DNA of 64,000 nt. Origin: Kribbella catacumbae DSM 19601 (GTDB lineage Bacteria > Actinomycetota > Actinomycetes > Propionibacteriales > Kribbellaceae). The notes below the pieces were generated by a model. The model saw nothing but the letters and a program-made list of their open reading frames with translations, was not told where the DNA came from and did no database searches. The position numbers and the translations under genes were made by a program. Positions within the stretch are counted from its first letter, which is position 1, and every line of letters begins with the position of its first letter. This document shows positions 1-8,649 of the stretch, one piece after another. The stretch covers positions 30,407 to 94,406 of the forward strand of contig NZ_AQUZ01000036.1 in NCBI RefSeq assembly GCF_000372465.1, in the 5' to 3' direction.

Positions 1-1
1 C

Positions 2-313
2 GCCGCCGAACGAGTCGCGGAGCTGGCTCCTGGAGCGCATGTGGTGAAGGCTCTCCACATGTACGCCGGCATGTCCTGGCTCGCACCCGACAAGAGCGTG
101 CCGAAGCCGACGGTCGCGATCTGCGGCGACGACGCAGACGCGCTGGCGATCACGACGACTCTCATCGGCGACCTCGGCGGCGACACCGCGATCGTCGGCG
201 GTCTGAGCAAAGCCCGTCAGCTCGAAGAGGCGGCCGGCTTCCTGATGAGTCTCGTGGCCGCGGGCCACAATCCACGGTCGGCCATCCCCGATTTCCAGCC
301 TGCAAAGGCCTAG
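2..313 (+). CDS. NADPH-dependent F420 reductase-like oxidoreductase, C-terminal part
   Basis: The frame is open from the window edge, so the 5' end and the Rossmann N-terminus lie outside. The visible 103 residues match the tail of the NADP oxidoreductase, coenzyme F420-dependent family. They show VVKALHMYAG after the nucleotide fold, then ICGDDADA, a GDLGGD turn, and the conserved SKARQLEEAAGF helix. Such proteins move hydride between F420 and NADP in the cytoplasm, or act as related dinucleotide-binding reductases. The protein ends at a TAG. The partner and precise substrate cannot be read from this fragment. Confidence 0.8.
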   Translation, partial: AAERVAELAPGAHVVKALHMYAGMSWLAPDKSVPKPTVAICGDDADALAITTTLIGDLGGDTAIVGGLSKARQLEEAAGFLMSLVAAGHNPRSAIPDFQPAKA

Positions 314-362
314 TGCTACAGCCGGGAGTTCGCGATGTTCAGTGTGCGGTCGTCGTGTCGGG

Positions 363-466
363 CCGGACCGCCACCACTCACAAACCCCAACTGATCGCAC
401 CCGGCCGAGCGTGCGCAGGCCTGCGCCCGGGTGGAAACAGCAGGTTTGTGAGTGGTGGCGGTCCGG
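363..466. repeat. Perfect 24-bp inverted repeat around a 56-bp loop
   Basis: The arms at 363-386 and 443-466 are exact reverse complements, with core CCGCCACCACTCACAAACC in the left arm. Weaker complementarity continues outward (GGAGTTCGCGATG before, CATCACGAACTCC after). The element lies directly before a headless alcohol dehydrogenase remnant, so it may be a small non-autonomous element or the scar of one. No transposase is visible. Confidence 0.75.
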
Positions 467-525
467 GCATCACGAACTCCGGTCCGCGGCCCCGGCGTGA
501 TCCACTGGGCCGGTGACGCAGATGC

Positions 526-1029
526 GAGCAGTCGGCCGTACTGGCGAAGGAACAAGGCCTGACGGTGTTCTCGACGACGCGCAATCCGCAGCGGCTGGAG
601 ATGTTGCGAGAGCTCGGCGTCGACCACCCACTGGTTGACGACGGCAACATCGCGGCCCAGGTCCGCGCGATCGTCCCCGAAGGCGTGAACGCGGCCCTCG
701 AACTCGTCGGCACGAACGCCCTGCCCGACACGCTGCAGGCCACCGCGGTGCACGGAACCGTTTGTTTTACCGGGATGTTGAGCGACGCCTGGACGATCCC
801 GGACTTCTACCCGATCGGCTATCTGCCGAACGGCGTGCGGCTGACGGCGTACGGCGGGGAGAGCAGCGACCTTCCGGCCGAGGCGTTTCAGCGCTATGTC
901 GACTTAGTTGCCGCAGGCAAGCTCCCGATCCGGATCGACCGCGTCTTCAAGCTGGACGAGATCGCCGAGGCCCACCGCATCATGGAAAACGGCGACGCGG
1001 TAGGCAAACTCGTTGTCCGTATCAACTGA
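526..1029 (+). pseudogene. Zinc-type alcohol dehydrogenase / quinone reductase, 5'-truncated remnant
   Basis: About 168 residues of the NAD(P)-binding and C-terminal part of the MDR superfamily are readable. They begin SAVLAKEQGLTVFSTTRN and run through VEGVNAALELVG-like strands to a normal MDR tail (FKLDEIAEAHRIME, GKLVVRIN). The first half, with the GroES-like domain and the zinc and catalytic residues, is missing. The glycine-rich turn just upstream is out of frame. A GTG at 565 could start a shorter protein but would lack a complete Rossmann fold. Family assignment is firm. That it is dead is an inference from the missing domain and the inverted repeat abutting it. Confidence 0.7.
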
Positions 1030-1682
1030 CGCGAAGTACTCCCCACGCACCCTCCGCCCGTCGCTCCCAGCTCCGGCCGCTCCCACCCAGCCTTGTGCCG
1101 CTCCTCCGTCGCGGTGGGTGCCCGGGCGCGGCTTGCCTCCTGCCGCAGGCACTCACCTGCACCTCGACGGCGCTCGGCAGCGATATCCCGGCAGCTGGGT
1201 TCATCTGGCTCCGTGCGTTGCGGTCGAACTCAGCGGCTGCTTTCCGCTCCACCGTTCACCTCGCTGAAGCCAACACAAGCGAATCGATCACCACCCAGCC
1301 ACCCCGCCCCTATCCCAAGCCCAAAGCCGACCACCCCTCGCCGACCGAGGAGGAAAATACGCCCGGCCCGGGCCAAAACCCGCCCCAGGTTCAGCGAAAC
1401 CCTCCCCACCCCGTTCTCCTCCCCGCCCGGCGAGGGCTGGTCGACTTTGGGCACGGGCTGGGGCATCCCAGGGCGGCTTGGGTGGCTGGCGGTGCCCAAG
1501 GTGGCTGATGCGCTCGACTTTGGGCACGGGGTAGGCGTCGTAAGGCGGGTTGGGTGGCTGGGCGGTGCCCAAGGTCGGCGAATCTGGGAGTACGTCGTAC
1601 GCAGGCTGGCGGTTGGCGGGGTGGCTCGACTTGGGCACGTGCCAGTGCTCCAGCCGGAGTGCGTCCGAACCAGCTGACGCCT
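1030..1682. other. 650-bp gap without a convincing gene
   Basis: Between the alcohol dehydrogenase remnant and the glycosyltransferase no frame resembles a known protein. The first 400 bases are C-rich and featureless to the eye. The last 200 bases hold the 61-bp repeats listed separately. Both flanking genes end here (convergent), so no promoter is required. Confidence 0.5.
1442..1639. repeat. Two 61-bp imperfect direct repeats plus a partial third copy
   Basis: Units at 1442-1502 and 1515-1575 have the same length. Each starts CGACTTTGGGCACGGG and ends GGTGCCCAAGGT, so each is bounded by near-inverted arms (TTGGGCAC/GTGCCCAA). Both share TTGGGTGGCTGG inside. A third left end, CGACTTGGGCACG, lies at 1626. 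Each unit could fold as a hairpin. Confidence 0.7.
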
Positions 1683-4532
1683 TCAGCTGACCGCTTCGAC
1701 TGATGGCTCGCGTTCGGAGGCCTTGGCTGCGGCCTTGAAGGCGCGCCACTTCGTCTCCGGCGGCTCAGGTGGGCCGGGGAGAAGCTGACGGACGATGGTG
1801 GCGCCGGGGGCCCAGGCCGCGTCGGGCAGCCTTCCCATGACTTCGGCGTACACCGACCGGATCACCTCGGCCTGTGCGGCCCAGGAGAACCGGTGCCGCA
1901 GCTCGGGGTCGCCGGCGATGCGGCCGGCGATGCGGTCGCGGTCGGCGAGGACCGTGCGGACCGCGCGTACGAGGTCGTCGACGTCGCCCGCGGCGTAGAC
2001 CGCGCCGAGGTCGAGCTCCTTCACCAGGTCGGCCTGCGCCGGGGTGTCGGTGGTGATGATGGGCAGCCCCGCGGCGAGGTACTCGCAGAACTTGTTCGTC
2101 ACCGCGATGTCGTGGTTGGGCGCGTGCAGCAGCGGGCTGAGGCCGACGGTGGCCGAGCGCAGGTAGAGCGGCACGACCTCGGCAGCGACGAACGGCGCCA
2201 GGTGCACGCGGTCGCCCACGCCCAGTTCGAGCGCGCGGGCCTGCAGCTCCGCGGTGACGGAGTTGACCCGCGCGACGATCGCGAGGTGGACGCCGGGCAA
2301 CTGCGGCAGCGCCTCGACGACCGTCCCGACGCCGCGGGCGCGGTTGACGCCGCCGCCGTACACCAGCAGCGGGACGTCCTCGGCCAGCCCCAGCTGCTCC
2401 CGCAGACCCATGACCTCGGCGTCCTCGGGTGGCTCGACCGGCGCGTTGAGGACGACGTCGGGCAGGCTGGCCAGCTTGTGGTCGCGCTGCAGCCAGTGGG
2501 CCAGCGGTTCGGACACCGTGATGACGCGGTCGGCGTCGCGGATGAACTCGCGCTCGAGGTCGCTGTAGGCGGCGACCCGGCGCGGGGCCACCACCGGTAC
2601 GCCAGGGATGTACTCGTGGGCGTCGTAGATGATCTTGATGGTGCGCCCGTCCAGAGCCGCCCGGTGCGCCGCGCGCGCCGCGATGCCGAGCATGAACACG
2701 TCGTGCACGTGGATGATCTCGATCTGGAGGCGGTCGAGCAGCGGGCCCAGCGTCAGCTCCTGGTCGACCAGCTCAGGCATCACCCGCCGCCAGCGGCCCG
2801 ACGGCAGGTGACGGTAGAGGGCGAGCAGCCGCTCGCGCCGCTTGCCGATGCCCAGGTCGGTGAGGTCGGCGACCTTGTGCTTGGCCCGCCGGACGAAGTA
2901 CGCGCGGGCGTGGAGGACAGCCCGGTGCAGCCGCAGCGACCGCCAGCGCGCCGCCCGCCGCAGCCGGTCGAGGATGGACCGCTGGGCCGGCCTGGACGAG
3001 CCGGACCCGCCGCCGGTGCGCTCGTGGTCGCGGCGGTCGCGGCCGCGTTCGCCGCGCAGCTCGCGGCTCGCGTACTGCCAGCGGGCATGGGCCAGCGTGT
3101 ACTCGGCCTCGGTGTTGAACCACGGCCTGAGGTTGGCCTTGAGGTTGACCAGCCGCTTGCGCCACCCCGTCAGCAGCACCTTCGACGGGATGACCGGGCA
3201 CAGCACTTGCACGTTGCCGAACTGCCGGACGCCCCTGAGCCGGCGTCCGGGGAGGCCGATGCAGGTGACGTCGAGACCCCAGTTGGCCACCGTCTGCGCG
3301 TACTTGAGCACGCGGGCGTCGACGACGATGTCGTTGCCGGCCATCATGACGACCTTGGGCCGGATCCACGACGGCTTCCAGTTGGGCGGCACCGTGCTCG
3401 GCTGCTCGACGAACGCGGCCAGCGCCTCGGCCGACCGGCGGCCGTCGTGCACCTGCTGGACGAAGGCCGGCCCGCGCGCGGCGACCTCGCGGCCCCGCTC
3501 CGGGTGCGAGATGAGGTCGAGCACGACCTGCTCGATGGTGTCGGGCGTCGCATCGACGATGGGTAGCTCGAGCCCGGTGTCGGCGGTGACGCGGTCGCTG
3601 ATGTGCTGGGCGATGTGGCCCACCACGATCCGGCCAGCCGCCATCGCCTCGCACGCGGCGACGCCGTAGCTGCCGACGCGGAACTGGTCGAGCACGATGT
3701 CGGCGTCGCGGTAGACGGCCGGCATGTCCGCCGGGTCGACGCCCTCGACCCGGCGGTAGGTGATGAGACCCCGCGCGGCCAGCCTCTCCATGATCGGGTC
3801 GATGAGCTCGGAACCCTTCATGGCCGACTTGCTGGGCGCGTGGGCCACCACCGGCCGCTCGTGCTCGAGCACCGGGGCGTCGCTGCGCCAGGTGCCGACG
3901 TCGACGACCACGGGGCACCAGACAGCGTTGGGGACGTAGTCGAGGAGGTCGGGTGTGGAGACGTAGACCGAGCCCGGGTACGACGTGAACAGCTCAACCG
4001 CGCGGGTGGCGTTGATCTCGAGCAGCTCGACGGTCTCGTCCTCGAGGTCCGGGAACGGCGACCACGGCTCGATCTCGACGTGCCGGCTGGGGATGCGGAC
4101 GTCCGAGCCGTGGGCGATGAGCCCCAGCTTCAGGCCCTTGGTAAGCAGGTACGTGATGTCGCCCGACGCGTCCGGTCCGTGCAAGGTGCCGAAGATCGGC
4201 CGCGCCGCCTCGATCAGCACGTGCGTGTAGTTGCGCACAACGTGGTTGTAGAAGTACAGCTGCCAGCGCCGGTTGCGCCGGTACGTGCGCGCCGGTACGC
4301 CGTAGTCGACCGGGTAGTCGAGGAGTCCCCTGAAGAACGCGAACGAGGTCGCCAACGTGTCGGGCACCCGCTCCTCGAGCGCGCGGGCCCAGCGGGTGCC
4401 CTGACCCGCGAAGTTGGCCGGGCCTACCAGCAGCCGGACGGCTGCGTCGAGCCGCGCCGGCATCCCGTCCGAGGTGTCCGGTGCGCTCTCCGCGGGTGCT
4501 AGTTGGTCGTCTCGACGCTTGTCTCGATCCAC
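1683..4532 (-). CDS. Two-domain family 4 glycosyltransferase
   Basis: A 949-residue cytoplasmic protein carrying two GT-B modules. The N-terminal module (about 110-375) has HAPSKSAMKGSELID and ends in the acceptor/donor helix ADIVLDQFRVGSYGVAACEAMA. The C-terminal module begins near 394 (MMAGNDIVVDARVLKYA), continues with IIHVHDVFM and YDAHEYIPG near 610-645, then VYGGGVNRARG near 725 and NKFCEYLAAGLPIITTD near 813-830. An Arg-rich linker (490-560) separates them. GT4 enzymes retain nucleotide-sugar donors, so cell-wall or exopolysaccharide synthesis is likely. The acceptor is unknown. It starts at a GTG with GGAAAG nine bases upstream. It stands alone, without other polysaccharide genes in the window. 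Confidence 0.85.
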   Translation of the reverse strand: MDRDKRRDDQLAPAESAPDTSDGMPARLDAAVRLLVGPANFAGQGTRWARALEERVPDTLATSFAFFRGLLDYPVDYGVPARTYRRNRRWQLYFYNHVVRNYTHVLIEAARPIFGTLHGPDASGDITYLLTKGLKLGLIAHGSDVRIPSRHVEIEPWSPFPDLEDETVELLEINATRAVELFTSYPGSVYVSTPDLLDYVPNAVWCPVVVDVGTWRSDAPVLEHERPVVAHAPSKSAMKGSELIDPIMERLAARGLITYRRVEGVDPADMPAVYRDADIVLDQFRVGSYGVAACEAMAAGRIVVGHIAQHISDRVTADTGLELPIVDATPDTIEQVVLDLISHPERGREVAARGPAFVQQVHDGRRSAEALAAFVEQPSTVPPNWKPSWIRPKVVMMAGNDIVVDARVLKYAQTVANWGLDVTCIGLPGRRLRGVRQFGNVQVLCPVIPSKVLLTGWRKRLVNLKANLRPWFNTEAEYTLAHARWQYASRELRGERGRDRRDHERTGGGSGSSRPAQRSILDRLRRAARWRSLRLHRAVLHARAYFVRRAKHKVADLTDLGIGKRRERLLALYRHLPSGRWRRVMPELVDQELTLGPLLDRLQIEIIHVHDVFMLGIAARAAHRAALDGRTIKIIYDAHEYIPGVPVVAPRRVAAYSDLEREFIRDADRVITVSEPLAHWLQRDHKLASLPDVVLNAPVEPPEDAEVMGLREQLGLAEDVPLLVYGGGVNRARGVGTVVEALPQLPGVHLAIVARVNSVTAELQARALELGVGDRVHLAPFVAAEVVPLYLRSATVGLSPLLHAPNHDIAVTNKFCEYLAAGLPIITTDTPAQADLVKELDLGAVYAAGDVDDLVRAVRTVLADRDRIAGRIAGDPELRHRFSWAAQAEVIRSVYAEVMGRLPDAAWAPGATIVRQLLPGPPEPPETKWRAFKAAAKASEREPSVEAVS

Positions 4533-4683
4533 AGTGTTGCTTTCCGCCCCTCACAAGCCGCTCGGCCAGGAGCTTCGGGGCGGTTGCCGACCGATCGGCG
4601 AATGGATCTGCTGTCACCTCCTAGATGTCCGAATAGCAGGAAAAGGTTGCAAGCCTGAGGACTACTCGACAGAAATCGAATAG

Positions 4684-6015
4684 TCAGCTGACGATCTCTT
4701 GCAGGGATCTGGTTCGGCCGAGAGGGCGGGCGAGGCCGTAGTGGTCGCGCAACGTCTCTCCCGTGTACTCCGTCCGGAACAGCCCGCGCTGCTGGAGAAT
4801 CGGTACGACGTGGTCGGTGAAGGCCTCCAGGCCTGACGGCAACACGGCGGGCATGATGTTGAACCCATCGGCCGCACCCGCGTCGAACCACTCCTGGATC
4901 GCGTCGGCTACCTGCTCCGGCGTACCGCTGAAGGTCCGATGCCCGCGGCCACCACCAAGCCGTCCGATCAGCTCGCGCACGGTCAGCTTCTCCCGGCGAG
5001 CCAGCGTGACGATCAGCGTGTAGCGGCTCTTCGCGCCCTCGATCTCGTCCTCATCCGGCAGATCGGCGGGCAACTGCTGGTCCAGTGGCAGATCCTCGGG
5101 CCGCACCCGCAGCGTCTTGGCCAACTGCTGCCGGGCGTACTCCGGCTTGATCAGCTCGTCCAGCTCACGCTCCAGCCGCAACGCCTCCTCGACCGTCCCG
5201 CCGATCACCGGCACGATGCCGGGCAGGATCTTCACCGTCACGGGATCGCGTCCCAACGCAGCCGCTCGCGCTTTCAGGTCGGCGTAGAAGGCCTGCGCGT
5301 CCTCCAGCGTCTGCTGCGCGGTGAACACGGCCTCGGCATAGAGAGCGGCCAGCCCCTTCCCGTCCTCGGACGACCCGGCCTGCACGATCAGCGGATGGCC
5401 CTGCGGTGACCGCGGCAGGTTGAGCGGCCCGCGCACCTGGAAGTGCCGCCCGATGTGATCGATCGGTAGGACTTTGGCGTTGTCGCCCCAGACGCCGGAC
5501 TCCTTGTCCGCAAGGGTCGCGTCGTCCTCCCACGAGTCCCACAGCCTATAGGCGACCTCCAGGAACTCGGCCGCCCGGTCGTACCGCTCCGCATGCGCGG
5601 GCTGGTCGGCCAGGTTGAAGTTCTTCGCGGCATCCGGCCCGGCCGTGGTCACCACGTTCCAGCCCGCACGCCCGCCGCTGACGTGGTCCACGCTCGCAAA
5701 CCGCCGAGCCAGGTTGTAGGGCTCGTTGTACGTCGTACTGGCGGTCGCGATCAGCCCGATCCTCGAGGTGGCGGCCGCGATCGCGGTCAGCAGCACGGTC
5801 GGCTCCAGCGATCCGGCCGGCCGGCGACCGACATCGCTGAAGAGCACCGGTGAGTCCGCGAAGAAGACCGAGTCGAACTTGCCGCGCTCCGCGATCCGCG
5901 CGAGGTTCTGGTAGTGCGCCACGTCGGTGTTCGCGACCGGGTTGCTCTCGGGCAGTCGCCAGGAAGCCTCGTGGTGCCCCGTACTCATCAAGAAGGCGTT
6001 CAGGTGCAGGCTCAC
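4684..6015 (-). CDS. NtaA/SnaA/DszA-type FMN-dependent monooxygenase
   Basis: A 443-residue luciferase-like (LLM class) flavin monooxygenase. Typical family motifs are DSVFFADSPVL near the start, the RIGLIATASTTYNEPYNLAR segment, ASVDHVSGGRAGWNVVTT, and PQGHPLIVQAGSSEDGK. The enzyme uses reduced FMN supplied by a partner reductase to cleave C-S, C-N or related bonds. Being last gene of an operon with a sulfonate-type ABC importer and a flavin reductase points to desulfonation or dibenzothiophene-like desulfurisation for sulfur supply. The exact substrate is not readable. It overlaps the ATPase gene by four bases. Confidence 0.88.
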   Translation of the reverse strand: MSLHLNAFLMSTGHHEASWRLPESNPVANTDVAHYQNLARIAERGKFDSVFFADSPVLFSDVGRRPAGSLEPTVLLTAIAAATSRIGLIATASTTYNEPYNLARRFASVDHVSGGRAGWNVVTTAGPDAAKNFNLADQPAHAERYDRAAEFLEVAYRLWDSWEDDATLADKESGVWGDNAKVLPIDHIGRHFQVRGPLNLPRSPQGHPLIVQAGSSEDGKGLAALYAEAVFTAQQTLEDAQAFYADLKARAAALGRDPVTVKILPGIVPVIGGTVEEALRLERELDELIKPEYARQQLAKTLRVRPEDLPLDQQLPADLPDEDEIEGAKSRYTLIVTLARREKLTVRELIGRLGGGRGHRTFSGTPEQVADAIQEWFDAGAADGFNIMPAVLPSGLEAFTDHVVPILQQRGLFRTEYTGETLRDHYGLARPLGRTRSLQEIVS

Positions 6016-6764
6016 AGCGATACTCCCAAGGCGTCGAGAAGTTTGGAACGGACGGCGGCGAACCCCGGATCGACCGGACTGCGCGGCTCAGCGAGCTCGA
6101 TCGGCTCTTCAGCGACGATCCGCCCCTCGTCGAGAACGATCACCCGGTCGGCGAGCACGATCGACTCGTCGACGTCATGGGTCACCAGCAGCACGGCCGG
6201 CTGATGCGCGGCGCAGAGTTTGCGCAGCAGGACGTGCATCTTCAACCGGGTCAGGGCATCGAGAGCACCGAACGGCTCATCCGCCAACAGCAACGCGGGC
6301 TCGCGTACCAGCGACCGAGCCAGGGCGACCCGCTGCTGCTCACCACCGGACAGCTCGTTCGGCCATGCCTTCTCCCGCCCCGCCAGACCGACCTCGGCGA
6401 GGCTTTCCCTGCCGCGCTCGTCGGCTCTCCGAAGCCCCAGTACGACGTTGTCGAGAACGCGCGCCCAGGGCAACAATCGCGAGTCCTGGAAGACGACTGA
6501 CACGTTCGCTGGTACGGCGAGTTCACCGTCACCCACGACGTCGTAGTCCAGCCCGGCGAGCGCGCGCAGCAAGGTGCTCTTGCCGGAGCCGCTCTTTCCC
6601 AACAGGGCAACGAATTCGCCCGGTTTGATGCTCAGGTCGAGGTCGTCGAGTACCGCGCGATCGTCGTACTTGCGAGTCAGGCCGCGAACCTCGACGGCCT
6701 GGTCCAGCGTCAGTCCCCTTCCCTTGTTCTTCTCCAAGGTCAGTCCGCCAGTGTGCGTCGCCAT
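6012..6764 (-). CDS. Sulfonate/nitrate/taurine-type ABC transporter ATPase (SsuB-like)
   Basis: A 250-residue ABC ATPase. It has Walker A GKSGSGKST near 56, Q-loop VVFQDSRLLPW, signature LSGGEQQRVALARSL, Walker B LLLADEPFGALD, and switch His in LLVTHDVDES. The compact length and the RLLPWARVLDNV segment are typical of the SsuB/TauB group. It energises the importer whose permease and binding protein lie immediately upstream, with the 5' end overlapping the permease gene by 25 bases. Translational coupling along the operon is likely. Confidence 0.9.
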   Translation of the reverse strand: MATHTGGLTLEKNKGRGLTLDQAVEVRGLTRKYDDRAVLDDLDLSIKPGEFVALLGKSGSGKSTLLRALAGLDYDVVGDGELAVPANVSVVFQDSRLLPWARVLDNVVLGLRRADERGRESLAEVGLAGREKAWPNELSGGEQQRVALARSLVREPALLLADEPFGALDALTRLKMHVLLRKLCAAHQPAVLLVTHDVDESIVLADRVIVLDEGRIVAEEPIELAEPRSPVDPGFAAVRSKLLDALGVSL

Positions 6765-7582
6765 GACAGTGCCCTCCTCTGGATCAGCCGGACGGCGCCG
6801 TCGGAGAGCAGCCCTAGTGCGCCGTACAGGACCAGGCCGACGATGATGATGTCGGTCTGTCCGTAGGTGCGGGCCAGCTCCATCATGTAGCCGATGCCGC
6901 TGGTGGAATTGATCTGCTCGACCACCACGAGCGACAGCCAGGCAGCCGTCACCGCGAACCGCAGGCCGAGCAGGAAGCCGGGCAGCGCGCCGGGCAGAAC
7001 CACCCGGCGGATGAACTCCCAGCGGGACAGCCCGACCGTCTCGGCGAGTTCGACGTACCGGCTGTCGATGGTGCGCAGGCCGTTGTGGGTGTGGATGTAG
7101 ATCGGCACGAAGACGCCGAGCGTGATGGTGGTGATCTTCATCGACTCACCGATGCCGAGCCAGAGGATCAGCAGCGGCAGCAGGGCGAGCGACGGGATCG
7201 CGCGCTTGATCTGGATCGGACCGTCGAGGATGGCCTCGCCGAGGCGGCTCAGGCCGGACAGCAGAGCCAGGACCGTGCCGAGCAAGATGCCCAGACCGAG
7301 GCCGGCGAAGGCTCGCTGGGCCGAGGTCAGCAGGTTCGACTGGAGCCGGCCGTCCGCGATCAGCTCGCCGGTCGTGGTGACGACCGTCCAAGGCGCCGAC
7401 AGGACGCGCGGATCGAGCCAGCCGGTCGCGGAGCCGATGGACCAGGCGATCAGCAAGAGTACCGGACCGATCGAGGCGCCGAACTTGATCTGCTTGCCCG
7501 GCCCGAGCCGGCGGCGTCGGCGTACGGGCTGGGTGACGGGGTGCTGCGTACGGATGGCTGGAAGGGTCGCCAGCTGGGTCAT
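6740..7582 (-). CDS. Sulfonate-type ABC transporter permease (SsuC-like)
   Basis: A 280-residue inner-membrane permease of the BPD type. A basic N-terminus precedes the first membrane segment (IGPVLLLIAWSIG), followed by about five more. The EAA-loop region reads YVELAETVGLSRWEFIRRVVLPGALPGFLLG, quoted here only in outline, and is the contact site for the ATPase. The tail (LLSDGAVRLIQRRALSWR) is typical of SsuC/TauC. It overlaps its neighbours on both sides (four bases with the binding protein gene), so it is part of one transcript. Confidence 0.9.
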   Translation of the reverse strand: MTQLATLPAIRTQHPVTQPVRRRRRLGPGKQIKFGASIGPVLLLIAWSIGSATGWLDPRVLSAPWTVVTTTGELIADGRLQSNLLTSAQRAFAGLGLGILLGTVLALLSGLSRLGEAILDGPIQIKRAIPSLALLPLLILWLGIGESMKITTITLGVFVPIYIHTHNGLRTIDSRYVELAETVGLSRWEFIRRVVLPGALPGFLLGLRFAVTAAWLSLVVVEQINSTSGIGYMMELARTYGQTDIIIVGLVLYGALGLLSDGAVRLIQRRALSWRRTLAD

Positions 7583-8628
7583 CTGCTCGCCGCCTTGATC
7601 GCGTCGGAAGCAACGCTCTGGAAGCGCAGGTCGTAGAGATCGGCGGCCTGGATCACCTTGTTGCCGGTCTCCTTGGCGAGCAGCTCGATCGTCTCCTGCT
7701 GCCGCTTGATCGCGCCGCTCCAGTCAGCGCTGATGTCCGGGTGCCCGGCGTTGGTGACGAGCCATTGACCATCGGCCTCGGTGAGGCCCTGGTCCTTCAC
7801 GTAGTACCCCTGGATCCATTCCTTCGGGTGCTTGTCGATCCACTCCTGGGCGACACCCCAGGCGGCGACGTACGCGCGGATCGCGGCGGCCTTGCCGGCG
7901 TCCTCGAGCGACTCGGTCGCCACGTACAGGTGGCCCGCGTCGTCCCTGAGTCCGTGCGGGATCGTCGTACCGCCGTCCTTGCCGTACTTCGCGAGGTACC
8001 GCTTGATCGAGACGCCACCGATCGGCGCGACGTCGACCTGCTTGTCGGCCAGCGCGTTCGGGTAGATGTCGCCGGTGCTCGGCAGTTCGACGAACTTCAC
8101 ATCGTCCTTGGTCAGCCCGGCCTTCTTCAGCACCTTGAGGACGAGCGCCCCCTGCGCCTGGCCCGGGCTGTACGCGATCTTCTTGCCACGCAGGTCTTCC
8201 AGCGTCTTGACCTGTACGCCGGGCGCGACGCCGAGCTCGTAGATCGGGTGGTGGATCGGATCCTGGCGGAACTTGGACGCGACGATCTTCACCCGCAGGC
8301 CGGTCCAGGTGGCGTGGATCGGCGGGATCTCCGCGACCGAGCCGACGTCCAGCGCCTTCGCGCGGAACGCCTCGGTGGTCTGCGGACCGCCGCTGAGGTT
8401 GGCGAACTGGACGAACTTGGAGACCTTGCCGATCTGGCCGGACAGCTCCAAGGCCTTCTGGGTGGCCGGATCGCCGACCACGATCTTGGCGCCATCCGGT
8501 ACTTCGGTCGGCAGCGCGGCGTCGAGCGCGAGCTTCGGGCCACCGCCGGCCTCGGCGTCGCCGCCGCAGCCGGACAGCAGCGTCAGCGCGGTCAGGGCGG
8601 CTAGTACTGCAAGGGGCTTTTTAGACAT
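7579..8628 (-). CDS. Aliphatic-sulfonate-type substrate-binding lipoprotein (SsuA-like)
   Basis: A solute-binding protein of about 349 residues. A signal peptide (KKPLAVLAALTALTLLSGC) ends in a lipobox, so the mature protein should be anchored outside the membrane through that cysteine. The body follows the NMT1/SsuA pattern: VGDPATQKALELSGQIG, LEDLRGKKIAYSPGQAQG, a KHPKEWIQGYY stretch near the end. I prefer the second ATG (MSKKPL), because GGAAG sits six bases before it; the ATG six bases earlier is the alternative. It follows the flavin reductase gene by about 20 bases. Confidence 0.88.
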   Translation of the reverse strand: MSKKPLAVLAALTALTLLSGCGGDAEAGGGPKLALDAALPTEVPDGAKIVVGDPATQKALELSGQIGKVSKFVQFANLSGGPQTTEAFRAKALDVGSVAEIPPIHATWTGLRVKIVASKFRQDPIHHPIYELGVAPGVQVKTLEDLRGKKIAYSPGQAQGALVLKVLKKAGLTKDDVKFVELPSTGDIYPNALADKQVDVAPIGGVSIKRYLAKYGKDGGTTIPHGLRDDAGHLYVATESLEDAGKAAAIRAYVAAWGVAQEWIDKHPKEWIQGYYVKDQGLTEADGQWLVTNAGHPDISADWSGAIKRQQETIELLAKETGNKVIQAADLYDLRFQSVASDAIKAASR

Positions 8629-8649
8629 GAGCATCTTCCAGACGGGAGT

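Noticed and set aside
1893..3566. A long plus-strand frame opposite the glycosyltransferase
   Set aside because: Composition typical of antisense high-GC frames (Arg/Asp/Val/Gly-rich) and no homology; the minus-strand glycosyltransferase motifs are convincing.
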